A stretch of DNA of 64,000 nt from contig NZ_VFMO01000001.1 of the NCBI RefSeq assembly GCF_006715095.1, positions 1 to 64,000 on the forward strand. Direction: 5' to 3'. A program made the position numbers and the translations under genes. Below are positions 17,834 through 26,076 of the stretch, one piece after another. The DNA comes from Yimella lutea (GTDB lineage Bacteria > Actinomycetota > Actinomycetes > Actinomycetales > Dermatophilaceae). Position 1 is the stretch's first letter; the number at the start of each line of letters is the position of its first letter. The notes under the pieces are model-generated. The model searched no databases. It was given only the letters and a program-made list of their open reading frames with translations, and was not told the origin of the DNA.

Positions 17834-18647
17834 CCGTCCGTCTGTGTTGTTCGTGTGTGTGAAGAACGGTGGCAAGTCGCAGATGGCGGCTGCGCTGATG
17901 CGTCATCGCGCTGACGGCTCCGTCGAGGTTCACTCAGCTGGTACCCGCCCCGGCGACGCGGTCAATGGATTGTCCGCGCAGGTCGTTGAAGAAGTCGGCG
18001 CATCAATGGCTGGCGAGCACCCGAAGCCGATCGACGAGAACCTGCTACGACGAGTCGACCGGGTCGTGGTCCTGGGCACTGAAGCCGCGGTCGATCCGGT
18101 CGAGGGCATGGCCGGGTCGATCGAGGTGTGGACCACTGACGAACCGTCCACACGTGGGATCGAGGGCGTCGAGCGGATGCGTCTCGTGCGTGACGACATC
18201 ACCGACCGCGTTGACGCGCTCATCGACGAACTCAGTAGGCATACCGCACCGGTCGTGCGGGTGTACGAGCCAGCGTTGTGCTGCAACACCGGGGTCTGCG
18301 GACCCGATCTCGACGACGAACTGGTCCGGTTCACCGCCGACCTGGATCACCTACGAAGCCGGGGCGCTGATCTCCAACGGCACAACCTCGCCAACGACCC
18401 AACCGCGTTTACCACGAACACGGCAGTCGCAGACTTCCTGCGCATTGCCGGGTCAGCCGGTTTGCCGCTGACCACCGTCGACGGCGTCACTGCCGTGACT
18501 GGGCGCTACCCCAGTCGGGAGGAACTGGTCAGGTTTGCTGGCGTCACGTCGTCCACCGCGTTGCCAACCGGCGTAACTGACCTGGGCCTGACCTCGTCCG
18601 CGCCGACCGGCGGGTGCAGCCCGGACGCTGGAACCGGTTGCTGCTGA
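17826..18647 (+). CDS. ArsC-like phosphatase-fold domain fused to ArsD arsenic chaperone
   Basis: 273 aa in two domains. Residues 1-135 have a low-molecular-weight phosphatase/arsenate reductase fold opening VLFVCVKNGGKSQMAAALM. The CX5R loop ends in Lys instead of Arg, so redox or phosphatase activity is doubtful. Residues ~145-273 are ArsD: VRVYEPALCCNTGVCGPD carries the three As(III)-binding cysteines, followed by GLPLTTVDGVTAVTGRYP and a Cys-rich tail (GGCSPDAGTGCC). ArsD hands As(III) to ArsA, which is the next gene. A GTG start at 17826 overlaps acr3. The first domain may act as a docking or sensing module rather than an enzyme. Confidence 0.85.
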   Translation: MADRPSVLFVCVKNGGKSQMAAALMRHRADGSVEVHSAGTRPGDAVNGLSAQVVEEVGASMAGEHPKPIDENLLRRVDRVVVLGTEAAVDPVEGMAGSIEVWTTDEPSTRGIEGVERMRLVRDDITDRVDALIDELSRHTAPVVRVYEPALCCNTGVCGPDLDDELVRFTADLDHLRSRGADLQRHNLANDPTAFTTNTAVADFLRIAGSAGLPLTTVDGVTAVTGRYPSREELVRFAGVTSSTALPTGVTDLGLTSSAPTGGCSPDAGTGCC

Positions 18648-18661
18648 AAGGGAGTCACCTG

Positions 18662-20443
18662 ATGACCATGCCCCGGTTTCTGGCTGATCTGCCTCGGTTC
18701 GTGTTCTTCACCGGCAAGGGCGGTGTCGGGAAGACCTCTCTGGCGTGCGCCACGGCTGTTCGGTTGGCGGACGCGGGCAAGCGGGTGCTGTTGTTGTCGA
18801 CCGATCCTGCCTCGAACGTGGGGCAGGTCTTCGGCCTGACTGTCGGCGACAGGATCACCCCTGTGCCGCAGGTGCCTGGCCTGGACGTGTTGGAGATCGA
18901 CCCGAACCAGGCCGCCGAGGCGTATCGGGAGAAGATCATCGCCCCCGTGCGTGACCTGCTCCCGCAAGCCGAGCTGGACTCGATCACTGAGCAGCTTTCC
19001 GGGTCGTGCACCACTGAGATCGCCTCGTTCAACGAGTTCACCAGCTTCCTGGCCGACGAAGAACGGATCGCCGAGTACGACAACGTCGTCTTCGACACCG
19101 CACCCACGGGGCACACCATCCGGTTGCTGCAACTACCTGGCGAGTGGACCTCGTTCCTGGACGCCGGAAAAGGTGACGCTTCGTGTCTCGGCCCGATGGC
19201 GGGCCTGGATCGCACCCGCACGGTCTACGCCGAGGCTGTGCGCCGGTTGGCCGATCCTGCGCAGACCCGGCTGGTCCTGGTCGCCCGTGCTCAGCAATCC
19301 ACGCTGCGCGAGGCTGCCCGCACCAGCGCGGAACTCGCCGCCATCGGCATCACCGGCCAACACCTGGTCATCAATGCCGTCCTTCCCAAGGCTGTCAGCG
19401 ATGGCGAATCAGACGCACTGGCTGAGGCTGTCCGGGGACGGGAACACAACGCGATCTCCGAGATGCCACCAGTCCTGCGCCAACTGCCGCTGACCACAGT
19501 GCCACTGCACGCCCAAACCGTCGTCGGGGTTGACACGGTACGCGCGCTGCTCCACACCGGCGATACCGAGATTGCGACGTTCATGGAAAACGCGCAGCAC
19601 CCTGACCTCGGCTCGCTCGACAGGCTCGTCGACGAACTCGCCACCGCTGACCACGGCCTGATCATGTGCATGGGCAAGGGCGGCGTCGGCAAGACCACAG
19701 TCGCAGCGTCGATCGCAATCGCCCTTGCCGATCGCGGTCACACAGCCCACCTGACCACCACCGACCCGGCTGCTCACCTGGATGAGGTGCTGGATCACCA
19801 GAGCATTGGCAACCTCACGGTGTCTCGGATCGACCCCCGCGTCGCGACCCAGGAGTACCGCGACAAGGTCATGGCCAGCAAAGGCAACAAGCTCGACGAC
19901 GCCGGTCGGGCACGCCTGGCCGAAGACCTGCTGTCGCCGTGCACCGAGGAAGTCGCAGTGTTCGGACAGTTCTCTCACTTGGTCAACCAAGCCCGCCGCC
20001 ACTTCGTCGTCATGGACACCGCGCCCACCGGACACACACTGCTGCTGATGGACGCGACCGGCTCCTACCACCGCGACATCGCACGCAGCATGGGCGAAAC
20101 CGGCACCTACACAACCCCGTTGATGCGGCTGCGCGACCCTGACCTCACCAAAGTCGTCATCGTCACCCTGCCCGACACCACACCAGTCCTTGAAGCCGCC
20201 GAGCTTCAACACGATCTCGAACGAGCCGACATCCATCCATGGGCTTGGGTCGTCAACGCCTCCCTTGCTGCGGCCCGACCGTCGTCCTCGCTGCTGCGAG
20301 CACGTGCAGCAGCAGAACAACCACAACTCGAACGCGTCACCGCACTCGCCGGGCGCACCGCGATCATCCCGATGCTTGCCGATGAACCGCACGGCCCCGA
20401 CGCGCTGCGACGCCTTACGACCTCAACCCACCAACCTGCTTGA
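18662..20443 (+). CDS. arsA: Arsenite-stimulated ATPase ArsA
   Basis: 593 aa with two homologous halves, each with a deviant P-loop: FTGKGGVGKTSLACATA (about 18-34) and CMGKGGVGKTTVAASIA (about 337-353). Both halves have the switch motif DTAPTGHT. Metalloid-binding cysteines occur in GSCTTEIASFNEF and LLSPCTEEVAVF. ArsA is the peripheral ATPase that receives As(III) from ArsD and drives export. The ATG at 18662 has an AAAGGAG site upstream. Full length compared with the enterobacterial protein (583 aa). Confidence 0.94.
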   Translation: MTMPRFLADLPRFVFFTGKGGVGKTSLACATAVRLADAGKRVLLLSTDPASNVGQVFGLTVGDRITPVPQVPGLDVLEIDPNQAAEAYREKIIAPVRDLLPQAELDSITEQLSGSCTTEIASFNEFTSFLADEERIAEYDNVVFDTAPTGHTIRLLQLPGEWTSFLDAGKGDASCLGPMAGLDRTRTVYAEAVRRLADPAQTRLVLVARAQQSTLREAARTSAELAAIGITGQHLVINAVLPKAVSDGESDALAEAVRGREHNAISEMPPVLRQLPLTTVPLHAQTVVGVDTVRALLHTGDTEIATFMENAQHPDLGSLDRLVDELATADHGLIMCMGKGGVGKTTVAASIAIALADRGHTAHLTTTDPAAHLDEVLDHQSIGNLTVSRIDPRVATQEYRDKVMASKGNKLDDAGRARLAEDLLSPCTEEVAVFGQFSHLVNQARRHFVVMDTAPTGHTLLLMDATGSYHRDIARSMGETGTYTTPLMRLRDPDLTKVVIVTLPDTTPVLEAAELQHDLERADIHPWAWVVNASLAAARPSSSLLRARAAAEQPQLERVTALAGRTAIIPMLADEPHGPDALRRLTTSTHQPA

Positions 20444-20463
20444 CCTCATACCTGGAGACCGCC

Positions 20464-21078
20464 ATGCAGCTCGACCGCGAAACCACCGTCCGACAACTCA
20501 TCGACGACATGAACTACTCCTACGCGGGAGTCTTCGACGAACACACCATCGAGACCGCTGTGAACGATGCGTGGGACCTACTCGCGCCCCGCTCCACCGT
20601 GCACGCCTTCCTGCCAGTGCTGGTCGCCCGCCAAGCTCGCGAACAACTCATGGCCACCGCGCAAGCCGAAGGCCGCATCGCCAAGAAGGTTCCCGAACTG
20701 CTCTTCGTCTGCGTCCACAACGCAGGACGCTCTCAGATGGCCGCTGCGCTGGCCGAACACTTGTCCGCGCGCAAGGTGCACGTCCGATCCGCAGGATCAG
20801 CGCCAACAGGTGAGATCAACGCCGTCGTGGTCGAAGCACTGAAAGAACGCGGTATTCCACTCGGCACGGCCTACCCGAAACCGCTCAGCGACAGCGTCAT
20901 GCAAGCCGCCGACGTGATCATCACCATGGGGTGCGGCGACACCTGCCCCGTCTTCCCCGGCAAACGCTACGAGGACTGGGACGTCGCCGACCCGGCTGGC
21001 CAACCCATCGAGGTCGTACGTGAAATCCGCGACGACATCCAAGCCCGCGTCACCACCCTGCTGCGTCAAATCCTCTGA
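20464..21078 (+). CDS. arsC: Arsenate reductase with N-terminal helical extension
   Basis: 204 aa. Residues ~1-72 form a helical domain (TTVRQLIDDMNYSYAGVFDE, REQLMATAQAEGRI), a module seen in actinobacterial protein-tyrosine-phosphatase-like reductases. Residues ~75-204 are the reductase fold: LLFVCVHNAGRSQMAAAL with an intact CX5R loop, then IITMGCGDTCPVFPGKRYED, whose second and third cysteines fit a redox relay. It reduces As(V) to As(III). A TTG at 20440 in the same frame is possible, but the ATG at 20464 has GGAG just upstream. Confidence 0.88.
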   Translation: MQLDRETTVRQLIDDMNYSYAGVFDEHTIETAVNDAWDLLAPRSTVHAFLPVLVARQAREQLMATAQAEGRIAKKVPELLFVCVHNAGRSQMAAALAEHLSARKVHVRSAGSAPTGEINAVVVEALKERGIPLGTAYPKPLSDSVMQAADVIITMGCGDTCPVFPGKRYEDWDVADPAGQPIEVVREIRDDIQARVTTLLRQIL

Positions 21079-21107
21079 CCCATCCGACCCATCTAGGAGT
21101 CCGTGCA

Positions 21108-21533
21108 ATGACCGAAGCTGCTGAGCGCCCCTCCGTCCTATTCGTGTGCGTGCACAACGCCGGACGATCCCAAATGGGAGCGGCCTACACCCACCACCTG
21201 TCCGGTGGCGCAGTCGAAGTCCGCTCCGCAGGTTCAGCTCCCGCTGACTCGATCAACCCAGCAGTCCGAGAAGCGATGCTTGAAGACGGCATCGACATCT
21301 CTGCCGAGAAGCCGAAAGTCCTGACCACTGAAGCGGTCCAGGCATCGGACGTGGTCATCACCATGGGCTGCGGCGACACCTGCCCCGTCTTCCCCGGCAA
21401 GCAATACCTCGACTGGACACTCGAAGACCCCGCCGGACAAGGCGTCGCAGCCGTCCGACCCATCCGCGACGACATCAAACGACGTGTACGGGCACTACTG
21501 CGCGAACTCGGAGTCGACGAAGCTTCCGACTGA
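21108..21533 (+). CDS. arsC: Arsenate reductase (low-molecular-weight phosphatase fold)
   Basis: This 141-aa single-domain reductase starts MTEAAERPSVLFVCVHNAGR with an intact CX5R loop. It has IDISAEKPKVLTTEAVQASD and the conserved VITMGCGDTCPVFPGKQYLD. It is the last gene of the ars operon, 29 nt after the first arsC and followed by a strong terminator. Shorter and diverged from its neighbour, it may use a different reductant (mycothiol or thioredoxin); the sequence alone cannot decide. Confidence 0.9.
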   Translation: MTEAAERPSVLFVCVHNAGRSQMGAAYTHHLSGGAVEVRSAGSAPADSINPAVREAMLEDGIDISAEKPKVLTTEAVQASDVVITMGCGDTCPVFPGKQYLDWTLEDPAGQGVAAVRPIRDDIKRRVRALLRELGVDEASD

Positions 21534-21549
21534 GGCGGTGCGCCTCGCG

Positions 21550-21586
21550 GATGACACCCGCTGCCCACTCGGCAGCGGGTGTCATC
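21550..21586 (+). terminator. Terminator of the ars operon
   Basis: A perfect 16-bp stem (21550-21565 with 21571-21586) with a 5-nt loop is followed by TTTG, 16 nt after the arsC stop and 100 bp from the transposon right end. It insulates the flanking chromosome. Confidence 0.9.
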
Positions 21587-21661
21587 TTTGGATTACGACA
21601 TCTTGCTGAGACAAGACAGCACGACCCAAAATGTCGGTGCGCTGGTCAGAGCCGCGCAAAT

Positions 21662-21686
21662 CCGACACGAATCACGAAAACCTACA
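21662..21686 (-). repeat. Right transposon end
   Basis: Read inward, the terminus is TGTAGG-N8-ATTCGTGTCGG, matching the left end at TGTAGG, at ATT and across GTGTCGGATT. One TnsB-type repeat is clear (21662-21678). Weaker matches may lie further in (for example around 21628-21640), but I cannot define them. Confidence 0.85.
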
Positions 21687-21691
21687 TTTGC
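21687..21691. repeat. Right target-site duplication of the Tn7-like element (TTTGC)
   Basis: Identical to 8049-8053 and directly after the terminal ACA. Confidence 0.92.
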
Positions 21692-21840
21692 TGTCGGCCT
21701 TCAAGGTGGAACCAGACCTGCCGCGGCGCCGTCCACTTCGCGGTTCGCGATCGCGGACCGGCGCACCAGCAACAATGCACGACCGGGACGACGTACGCTG
21801 TCAGCGCTCGACATTCCGGTCCGGACCCCAGGGGGACCCC

Positions 21841-22467
21841 ATGAAGCCTAGTTACGCCCTTCTCAGCGCGGTTGCTGCCACGACACTGCTGGCGGGCTGC
21901 GGTTCGGACTCCGGTGTGACGGTCAGCAGCGCCACGAATTCCGGGGCGACGACCACCGGTACAGCGGAGCCGACGAGCAGTTCCGAGTCGAGCACCGAGT
22001 CGAGCACCGTCGCGAGCACCGACACCTCCGGCCCCGAGACCTCGAGCCCGACCAGTTCGGAAACTTCGAGCCCAACGGTGAGTGAGACCAGTTCACCGAC
22101 GTCCACCGATGGCGCGCTGCTCGACGACGCCGCCATCGAAGCGTTCGCGACGAAGCTGGGTTGTGCACGCGAGCGCGCGGTGCCGCCGAAGAGCAGCTGG
22201 CTGCTGGCGAAGGGCGTCAAGACCGGGTACGACTGCACCGCGGGCGACATCGAGTACACCGTCATGCGAACGGAGAAGGCCGGGCAGATCGGGCCGGCCC
22301 TGGCGGAGATCAAGGTGCGCTGGGCCAAGGGCAAGCCGGTGTCGTACGTCGGGGGCACCAACTGGGCTATCCTCGCCTCCCCGGAGAAGGGCAAGCGCAT
22401 TCCGGGTCTGACCCAGACCACCGAAGCCCAGAAGAAGGTCGGCGAAGGCAAGGTCACCTGGGCCTGA
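21841..22467 (+). CDS. Secreted lipoprotein with Ser/Thr-rich linker
   Basis: 208 aa. The signal peptide ends in a lipobox, TTLLAGC, with the lipidated Cys at residue 20. A ~70-residue Ser/Thr/Glu-rich tether follows (roughly 28-95), then a small C-terminal globular domain (from LLDDAAIEAFATKLGCARER to the end) with two cysteines (GCARER and YDCTAG) that could form a disulfide. AGGGGGA precedes the ATG. No enzymatic motif is seen. It now sits just right of the transposon; before insertion it was divergent from dnaK. Confidence 0.8.
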   Translation: MKPSYALLSAVAATTLLAGCGSDSGVTVSSATNSGATTTGTAEPTSSSESSTESSTVASTDTSGPETSSPTSSETSSPTVSETSSPTSTDGALLDDAAIEAFATKLGCARERAVPPKSSWLLAKGVKTGYDCTAGDIEYTVMRTEKAGQIGPALAEIKVRWAKGKPVSYVGGTNWAILASPEKGKRIPGLTQTTEAQKKVGEGKVTWA

Positions 22468-22514
22468 GGATCGGGGCGCGGGTCAGGACGAGGATCCCGG
22501 TTGTGAGCCCGTGG

Positions 22515-23837
22515 TCAACGTGCCACCCGGTAGCGCACGAACACCGGAGCAGCCAGCGACACCGCCATCACGAGGACGACGGTCAACAGACCGCCGCCTG
22601 CGGCGGTCCACGCCGTTCCCAGCCCGACGGCGGCAGCACCGTGCGCGACGTCGGCCAAGCGGGGACCACCGGCGACGACGACGGTGAACACACCTTGGAG
22701 GCGGCCACGGACATCATCGGTGGCCGCCTCCTGCAGCATCGTGGTGCGGAATGCGGCGGAGGCCATGTCGGCAGCGCCGGCCACCATCAAGGCACCGACC
22801 GCGATCGCCAGCGGTAGACCGGCCGCTCCCCTGCCGAAGGCCACCGCGAGGCCGAACACCGTGATGGCGACGCCCCAGACGACGATCGCCACGACCACAG
22901 CCAGCCCTTGGCGCTCGACGCGCGACACCCAGCCCGACAGCACCCCGCCGATGACGGGACCGGCCGGGATCGCGGCGAACAGCAACGCGAAGGCGAACCC
23001 GCCACCGTCCGGGCCACCGAAGTCGAGGTGCGCGATCTGTGGGAACAGCACCCGGGGCATGCCGAAGACCATGGCGATGATGTCGACGACGAACGACATG
23101 AGCAACACCGTGTGCGCGCGCAGGTAGGCGAATCCTTCGATGACAGAACGGAAACCGGCCTTGGTCGCCTGGCCGATCGCAGGCATGGCAGGCAGGCCGA
23201 CCACGGCCCACAGCGTCGCGAACAAGGTGATGGTGTCGGCCGCGTAGAGCCAGGAGTAGCCGAGCACCGGGATGAGCAGACCGCCGACCATCGGCCCGGC
23301 GATGGCACCGAACTGCATGACCGTCATGTTGAGCGAGTTCGCGGCGGGCAGCTGTTCCAGCGGCACCAGTCGCGGGTAGATCGCCGAGCGCGTCGGCTGG
23401 TTCACCGCGAAGAACGCCAGTTGGACGGCGAACAGCACCAGCAACAACCAGACATGGTCGAGCTGTGCTGCGGCTTGCACGAAGAACAGCGCGCTGGTCG
23501 CGATGAGGCCGATCGTGGTGATGGTCAGCAGTTTGCGCCGGTCCATGGCATCGGCGAGGGCGCCGCCGTACAGACCGAAGACGATCAGCGGGATGAGGCC
23601 GAACAGCCCGGTGAGACCGACATATGCCGAGCTGCCGGTGATCTTGTAGATCTGCGCGGGCACCGCGACCACAGTCAGTTGCGCGCCGATGAGCGTGATG
23701 ATGTTGGTCCACCACAGCCGTCGGTAAGCCGGGACGCGCAGCGGACGGGTGTCGGCGAACAAGCCGCGGACGCGGGACAGGGCAACCTCCGAGGTACGGA
23801 CGACGAAGCGCTCGATCCTCCCACTCGCAGCGACCAC
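22515..23837 (-). CDS. MFS transporter (EntS/DHA3-like)
   Basis: 440 aa with about twelve hydrophobic spans. The N-terminus (RPLRVPAYRRLWWTNIITLI), the loop GGALADAMDRRKLL and the segment QPTRSAIYPRLVPLEQLPAA are characteristic of the DHA3/EntS branch of exporters (macrolides, siderophores). FRTTMLQEAATDDVRGRLQG, before the last spans, is also a branch hallmark. It has no siderophore genes nearby, so the substrate is unknown. It is convergent with the lipoprotein gene. Confidence 0.88.
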   Translation of the reverse strand: MVAASGRIERFVVRTSEVALSRVRGLFADTRPLRVPAYRRLWWTNIITLIGAQLTVVAVPAQIYKITGSSAYVGLTGLFGLIPLIVFGLYGGALADAMDRRKLLTITTIGLIATSALFFVQAAAQLDHVWLLLVLFAVQLAFFAVNQPTRSAIYPRLVPLEQLPAANSLNMTVMQFGAIAGPMVGGLLIPVLGYSWLYAADTITLFATLWAVVGLPAMPAIGQATKAGFRSVIEGFAYLRAHTVLLMSFVVDIIAMVFGMPRVLFPQIAHLDFGGPDGGGFAFALLFAAIPAGPVIGGVLSGWVSRVERQGLAVVVAIVVWGVAITVFGLAVAFGRGAAGLPLAIAVGALMVAGAADMASAAFRTTMLQEAATDDVRGRLQGVFTVVVAGGPRLADVAHGAAAVGLGTAWTAAGGGLLTVVLVMAVSLAAPVFVRYRVAR

Positions 23838-23992
23838 GGACTGACACCCACCTCTCGCGCTCGGTGTGTGAACGCGCGACAGTCAAGACGTGACGACCGC
23901 CGTCCGGCGGCCGCCTCCATCCGCACCACGGAGGTCGGGCATGTCGACCACAGTGCGCGTGCATCGCGGGTACGCCTGCCCCCGACCGGATC

Positions 23993-24160
23993 GTGATGGT
24001 CGGCGGGCAGCGGGTCGGACGCCTGGAAGGCGAGGTCAACGACTACGAGATCACTCCCGGCAGTCATGTCCTCACGGTCCGCCTGGGCTACTTCCAGGAA
24101 TGCATCCGTTTTCACGCCGAGCCGCAGGTTGGTTCGGAACGGTCAGATGACGCGGGGTGA
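23993..24160 (+). pseudogene. Possible gene remnant (beta-sandwich domain fragment)
   Basis: A 55-codon frame encodes IVMVGGQRVGRLEGEVNDYE, then ITPGSHVLTVRLGYFQ and a short tail. The pattern of a G-x-x-V-x-x-L strand followed by P-G-x-H-x-L-x-V-R-x-G resembles the small beta-sandwich domain found in many actinobacterial hypothetical proteins. The upstream sequence in this frame does not look coding, and the end overlaps the neighbouring ynfA. It is probably a 5'-truncated leftover. Confidence 0.3.
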
Positions 24161-24477
24161 GTACATGATGATCGCGACACCCACCAGGCAGCAGAGCGCC
24201 CCGACCACGTCGTAGCGGTCGGGACGGTAGCCGTCCATCACCATGCCCCAGACCAACGAACCTGCAACGAAGACTCCGCCGTACGCCGCCAGGATCCGTC
24301 CGAAGTTCGCGTCCTGCTGCAAGGTCGCGACGAACCCGTAGAGGCCTAACGCGATCACACCGGCTCCGATCCAGAGCCAACCCTGTGCTACCGCACGCCC
24401 TGCCAGACGAGCCACGCGCCGCCGATCTCGCAGACTGCGGCAGCCAGGAACAACGCGAGCGAGCGGGCGATCATCAT
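24143..24477 (-). pseudogene. ynfA: YnfA/UPF0060 family membrane protein, disrupted
   Basis: From the ATG at 24477 the frame reads [20 protein letters not shown] and AWLVWQGVR, then hits an in-frame TAG (24390-24388). The rest continues in another frame as [20 protein letters not shown] and on to [20 protein letters not shown] and [18 protein letters not shown]. Together these make a complete ~108-aa, four-span YnfA protein interrupted by one stop and one single-base deletion in the first loop (a GGGG run shortened to GGG). All else is conserved, so the damage is recent, or a sequencing error. Confidence 0.85.
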
Positions 24478-24512
24478 GGCGCCCATTGTTGTCGCAGCCC
24501 CTTCGGCTCCGG

Positions 24513-25817
24513 TCAGGATCGCAGTGCGTGCACGAACACGGGTGCATGTGCACGTTCGTCGAGCGTGCCGCTCCTCGCGAATTCGGCGAGCACAGTGCGC
24601 ATCGCACGTCCTTCATCGGAGGTTGCATGCCACGCCGGGCCGGACGCACGAACGATGGAATCCCACGCCGGCCCGGGGAAGACGAGCGGGAGATCCGTGG
24701 TGTGCGCACCGGCGAGCGGGCCGTTGGCCGGTTTCGAGCGCAGGACGTACCGCCCTGTGTGGCCGCCGGCCGCCGAATGACGCTGGGCGAACCGGCGAGC
24801 CGGAGTGCCGTAGATGCGGCTGGTAAGCCGCCGGACGACTCGCTCCCGTACCGCGGGCCGCAGCGGCAGGCGTCCGAGCCGGGGCGGGACGAACAACGCC
24901 GCTTCCCGATCGGTGTGGCCGATCAGCAGATCGATCGATGCCGCTGATCGCCGGGCATCGTCCACGTCCCGCTCCTTCGGCAACGGGTCGATGCCGTACT
25001 GCGGGCCGAACGGCATCCCGGCCCGCAAGCCGTAACGCAGTGACATCCGCTGCAAGCGGTCGGTGGCAGCCAGGACCTCGTCGACAGACGCGTCCGGCGC
25101 AAGGTCCTGCACCTGGCGAGCCATCGCGACGTACATCCGGTCCCGTCTGCTCATCAGACCGAGCGGGGCGCTCATCACGATCGCCCTACGGAAAAGGCCC
25201 CGGGTGCCCTCGGCGATCATCAGGTGGGCGACCGAGTCGCCGCCGGCGGACTCCCCGAAAACGGTGACGTGCTGCGGGTCCCCGCCGAAGACCGCGATGT
25301 TCTCGTGCACCCAGCGAAGGGCGGTGCGCTGATCGAGCAGACCGAGATTGCCCGGTGCGTCGCCGTGCCGCAGGTAGCCGAAGAGTCCGAGCCGATAGTT
25401 GATGCTGACCACGATCAGCCGCTGCTCGACGACCAGGGCGGTCGGGTCGTAGATGGGCAGGTCGCCACCACCGGTCACATAGGAGCCGCCGTGGATCCAC
25501 ACCAGCACCGGCAGCGCGGCATCCGAGCTCGTGCCGGCCGGGACGGTGACCGAGAGGTTGAGACAGTTCTCGTCCGTTCGCGGTCGACCCTCGAGATCGT
25601 CCAGCACTTCGTCGATGAGCGGGAACGACACCTGCGGACAGACCGGGGACGGCTCACGTGCATCGAAATCCCGACCGGAGAACGGCACGGGAACGGGCAG
25701 ACCCCACCGGGAGGCGGACGCGTAAGGAAGGCCGGTCGCCTGCCACACCTTCGGGGTGCCGCGACCCGAGACCTTGCCGCCGGGAATCGTCCAGACCGGG
25801 GTGTTCGGGACGCTCAT
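24513..25817 (-). CDS. Type-B carboxylesterase
   Basis: A 434-aa alpha/beta-hydrolase esterase. The nucleophile elbow is [17 protein letters not shown] (catalytic Ser), the oxyanion-hole region is [15 protein letters not shown], and the family stretch is [32 protein letters not shown] is also typical of carboxylesterase/PnbA proteins. No signal peptide is visible, so it is probably cytosolic. At ~430 residues it is shorter than the usual ~500, with the C-terminal cap region reduced. The natural ester is unknown. Confidence 0.88.
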   Translation of the reverse strand: MSVPNTPVWTIPGGKVSGRGTPKVWQATGLPYASASRWGLPVPVPFSGRDFDAREPSPVCPQVSFPLIDEVLDDLEGRPRTDENCLNLSVTVPAGTSSDAALPVLVWIHGGSYVTGGGDLPIYDPTALVVEQRLIVVSINYRLGLFGYLRHGDAPGNLGLLDQRTALRWVHENIAVFGGDPQHVTVFGESAGGDSVAHLMIAEGTRGLFRRAIVMSAPLGLMSRRDRMYVAMARQVQDLAPDASVDEVLAATDRLQRMSLRYGLRAGMPFGPQYGIDPLPKERDVDDARRSAASIDLLIGHTDREAALFVPPRLGRLPLRPAVRERVVRRLTSRIYGTPARRFAQRHSAAGGHTGRYVLRSKPANGPLAGAHTTDLPLVFPGPAWDSIVRASGPAWHATSDEGRAMRTVLAEFARSGTLDERAHAPVFVHALRS

Positions 25818-25862
25818 ACCGGCGATCGTCGCAGACCGTCGTCGCCGCCCGGGCGGCCAGGG

Positions 25863-26003
25863 CTACCGAGGCGACAGAACCGTCTCGCCCACCTTCTCCT
25901 CATCGTGCAACCAGCGCTGTTCGAGCCACGCCATCGCCATCGGAAGCAGTCCGATCACCACGAGGATGATCACCACTGCCAGGACACCTTCGTCCAAACC
26001 CAT
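25863..26003 (-). CDS. Small single-span membrane protein (46 aa)
   Basis: An ATG at 26003 follows an excellent ribosome site (AAGGAGGAG) by about 9 nt. The product starts MGLDEGVLAVVIILVVIGLL, continues with a second apolar patch (PMAMAWLEQRW) and ends in a charged tail (HDEEKVGETVLSPR). The single hydrophobic helix and strong translation signal support a real small gene. It lies 45 bp before the esterase on the same strand and could be cotranscribed. Family unknown. Confidence 0.6.
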   Translation of the reverse strand: MGLDEGVLAVVIILVVIGLLPMAMAWLEQRWLHDEEKVGETVLSPR

Positions 26004-26076
26004 GTCTCCACGCTCCTCCTTCTGCACCGGCAGTTGGTGAAGGGGCGGCGACAGATCCCGGCATCACCCCTGGGGT

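Larger units (their letters stand above)
8054..21686 (+). mobile_element. Tn7-like transposon carrying arsenic resistance
   Basis: This complete 13,633-bp element has inverted ends: the left begins TGTAGG...GATT-GTGTCGGATT, and the right is the reverse complement of TGTAGG...GATTCGTGTCGGATT. Both sides are flanked by TTTGC. Core genes in order are tnsA, tnsB (split by IS3), tnsC and tniQ, all on the plus strand, followed by one unknown gene. The cargo is arsR and the arsM-acr3-arsC/D-arsA-arsC-arsC operon, closed by a terminator 100 bp from the right end. The insertion is in the gap upstream of dnaK. TnsA together with TnsB, TnsC and TniQ implies cut-and-paste transposition, as in Tn7. No CRISPR array or Cas gene is present. 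The broken tnsB suggests it can no longer move unaided. Confidence 0.93.

Noticed and set aside
8054..21686. A CRISPR-associated transposon
   Set aside because: No repeat-spacer array or Cas12/Cascade gene is present, and TniQ is long (TnsD-like) rather than the short CRISPR-linked form.
8054..21686. A Tn5053/Tn402-type element
   Set aside because: TnsA is present and there is no resolvase or res site, which favours the Tn7-like cut-and-paste branch.
21600..21840. Overlapping open frames between the ars terminator and the lipoprotein gene
   Set aside because: They span the transposon right end and target duplication and do not resemble proteins.
22684..23996. Long plus-strand frames opposite the MFS transporter
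   Set aside because: Arg/Gly/Asp-rich low-complexity translations, typical antisense shadows.
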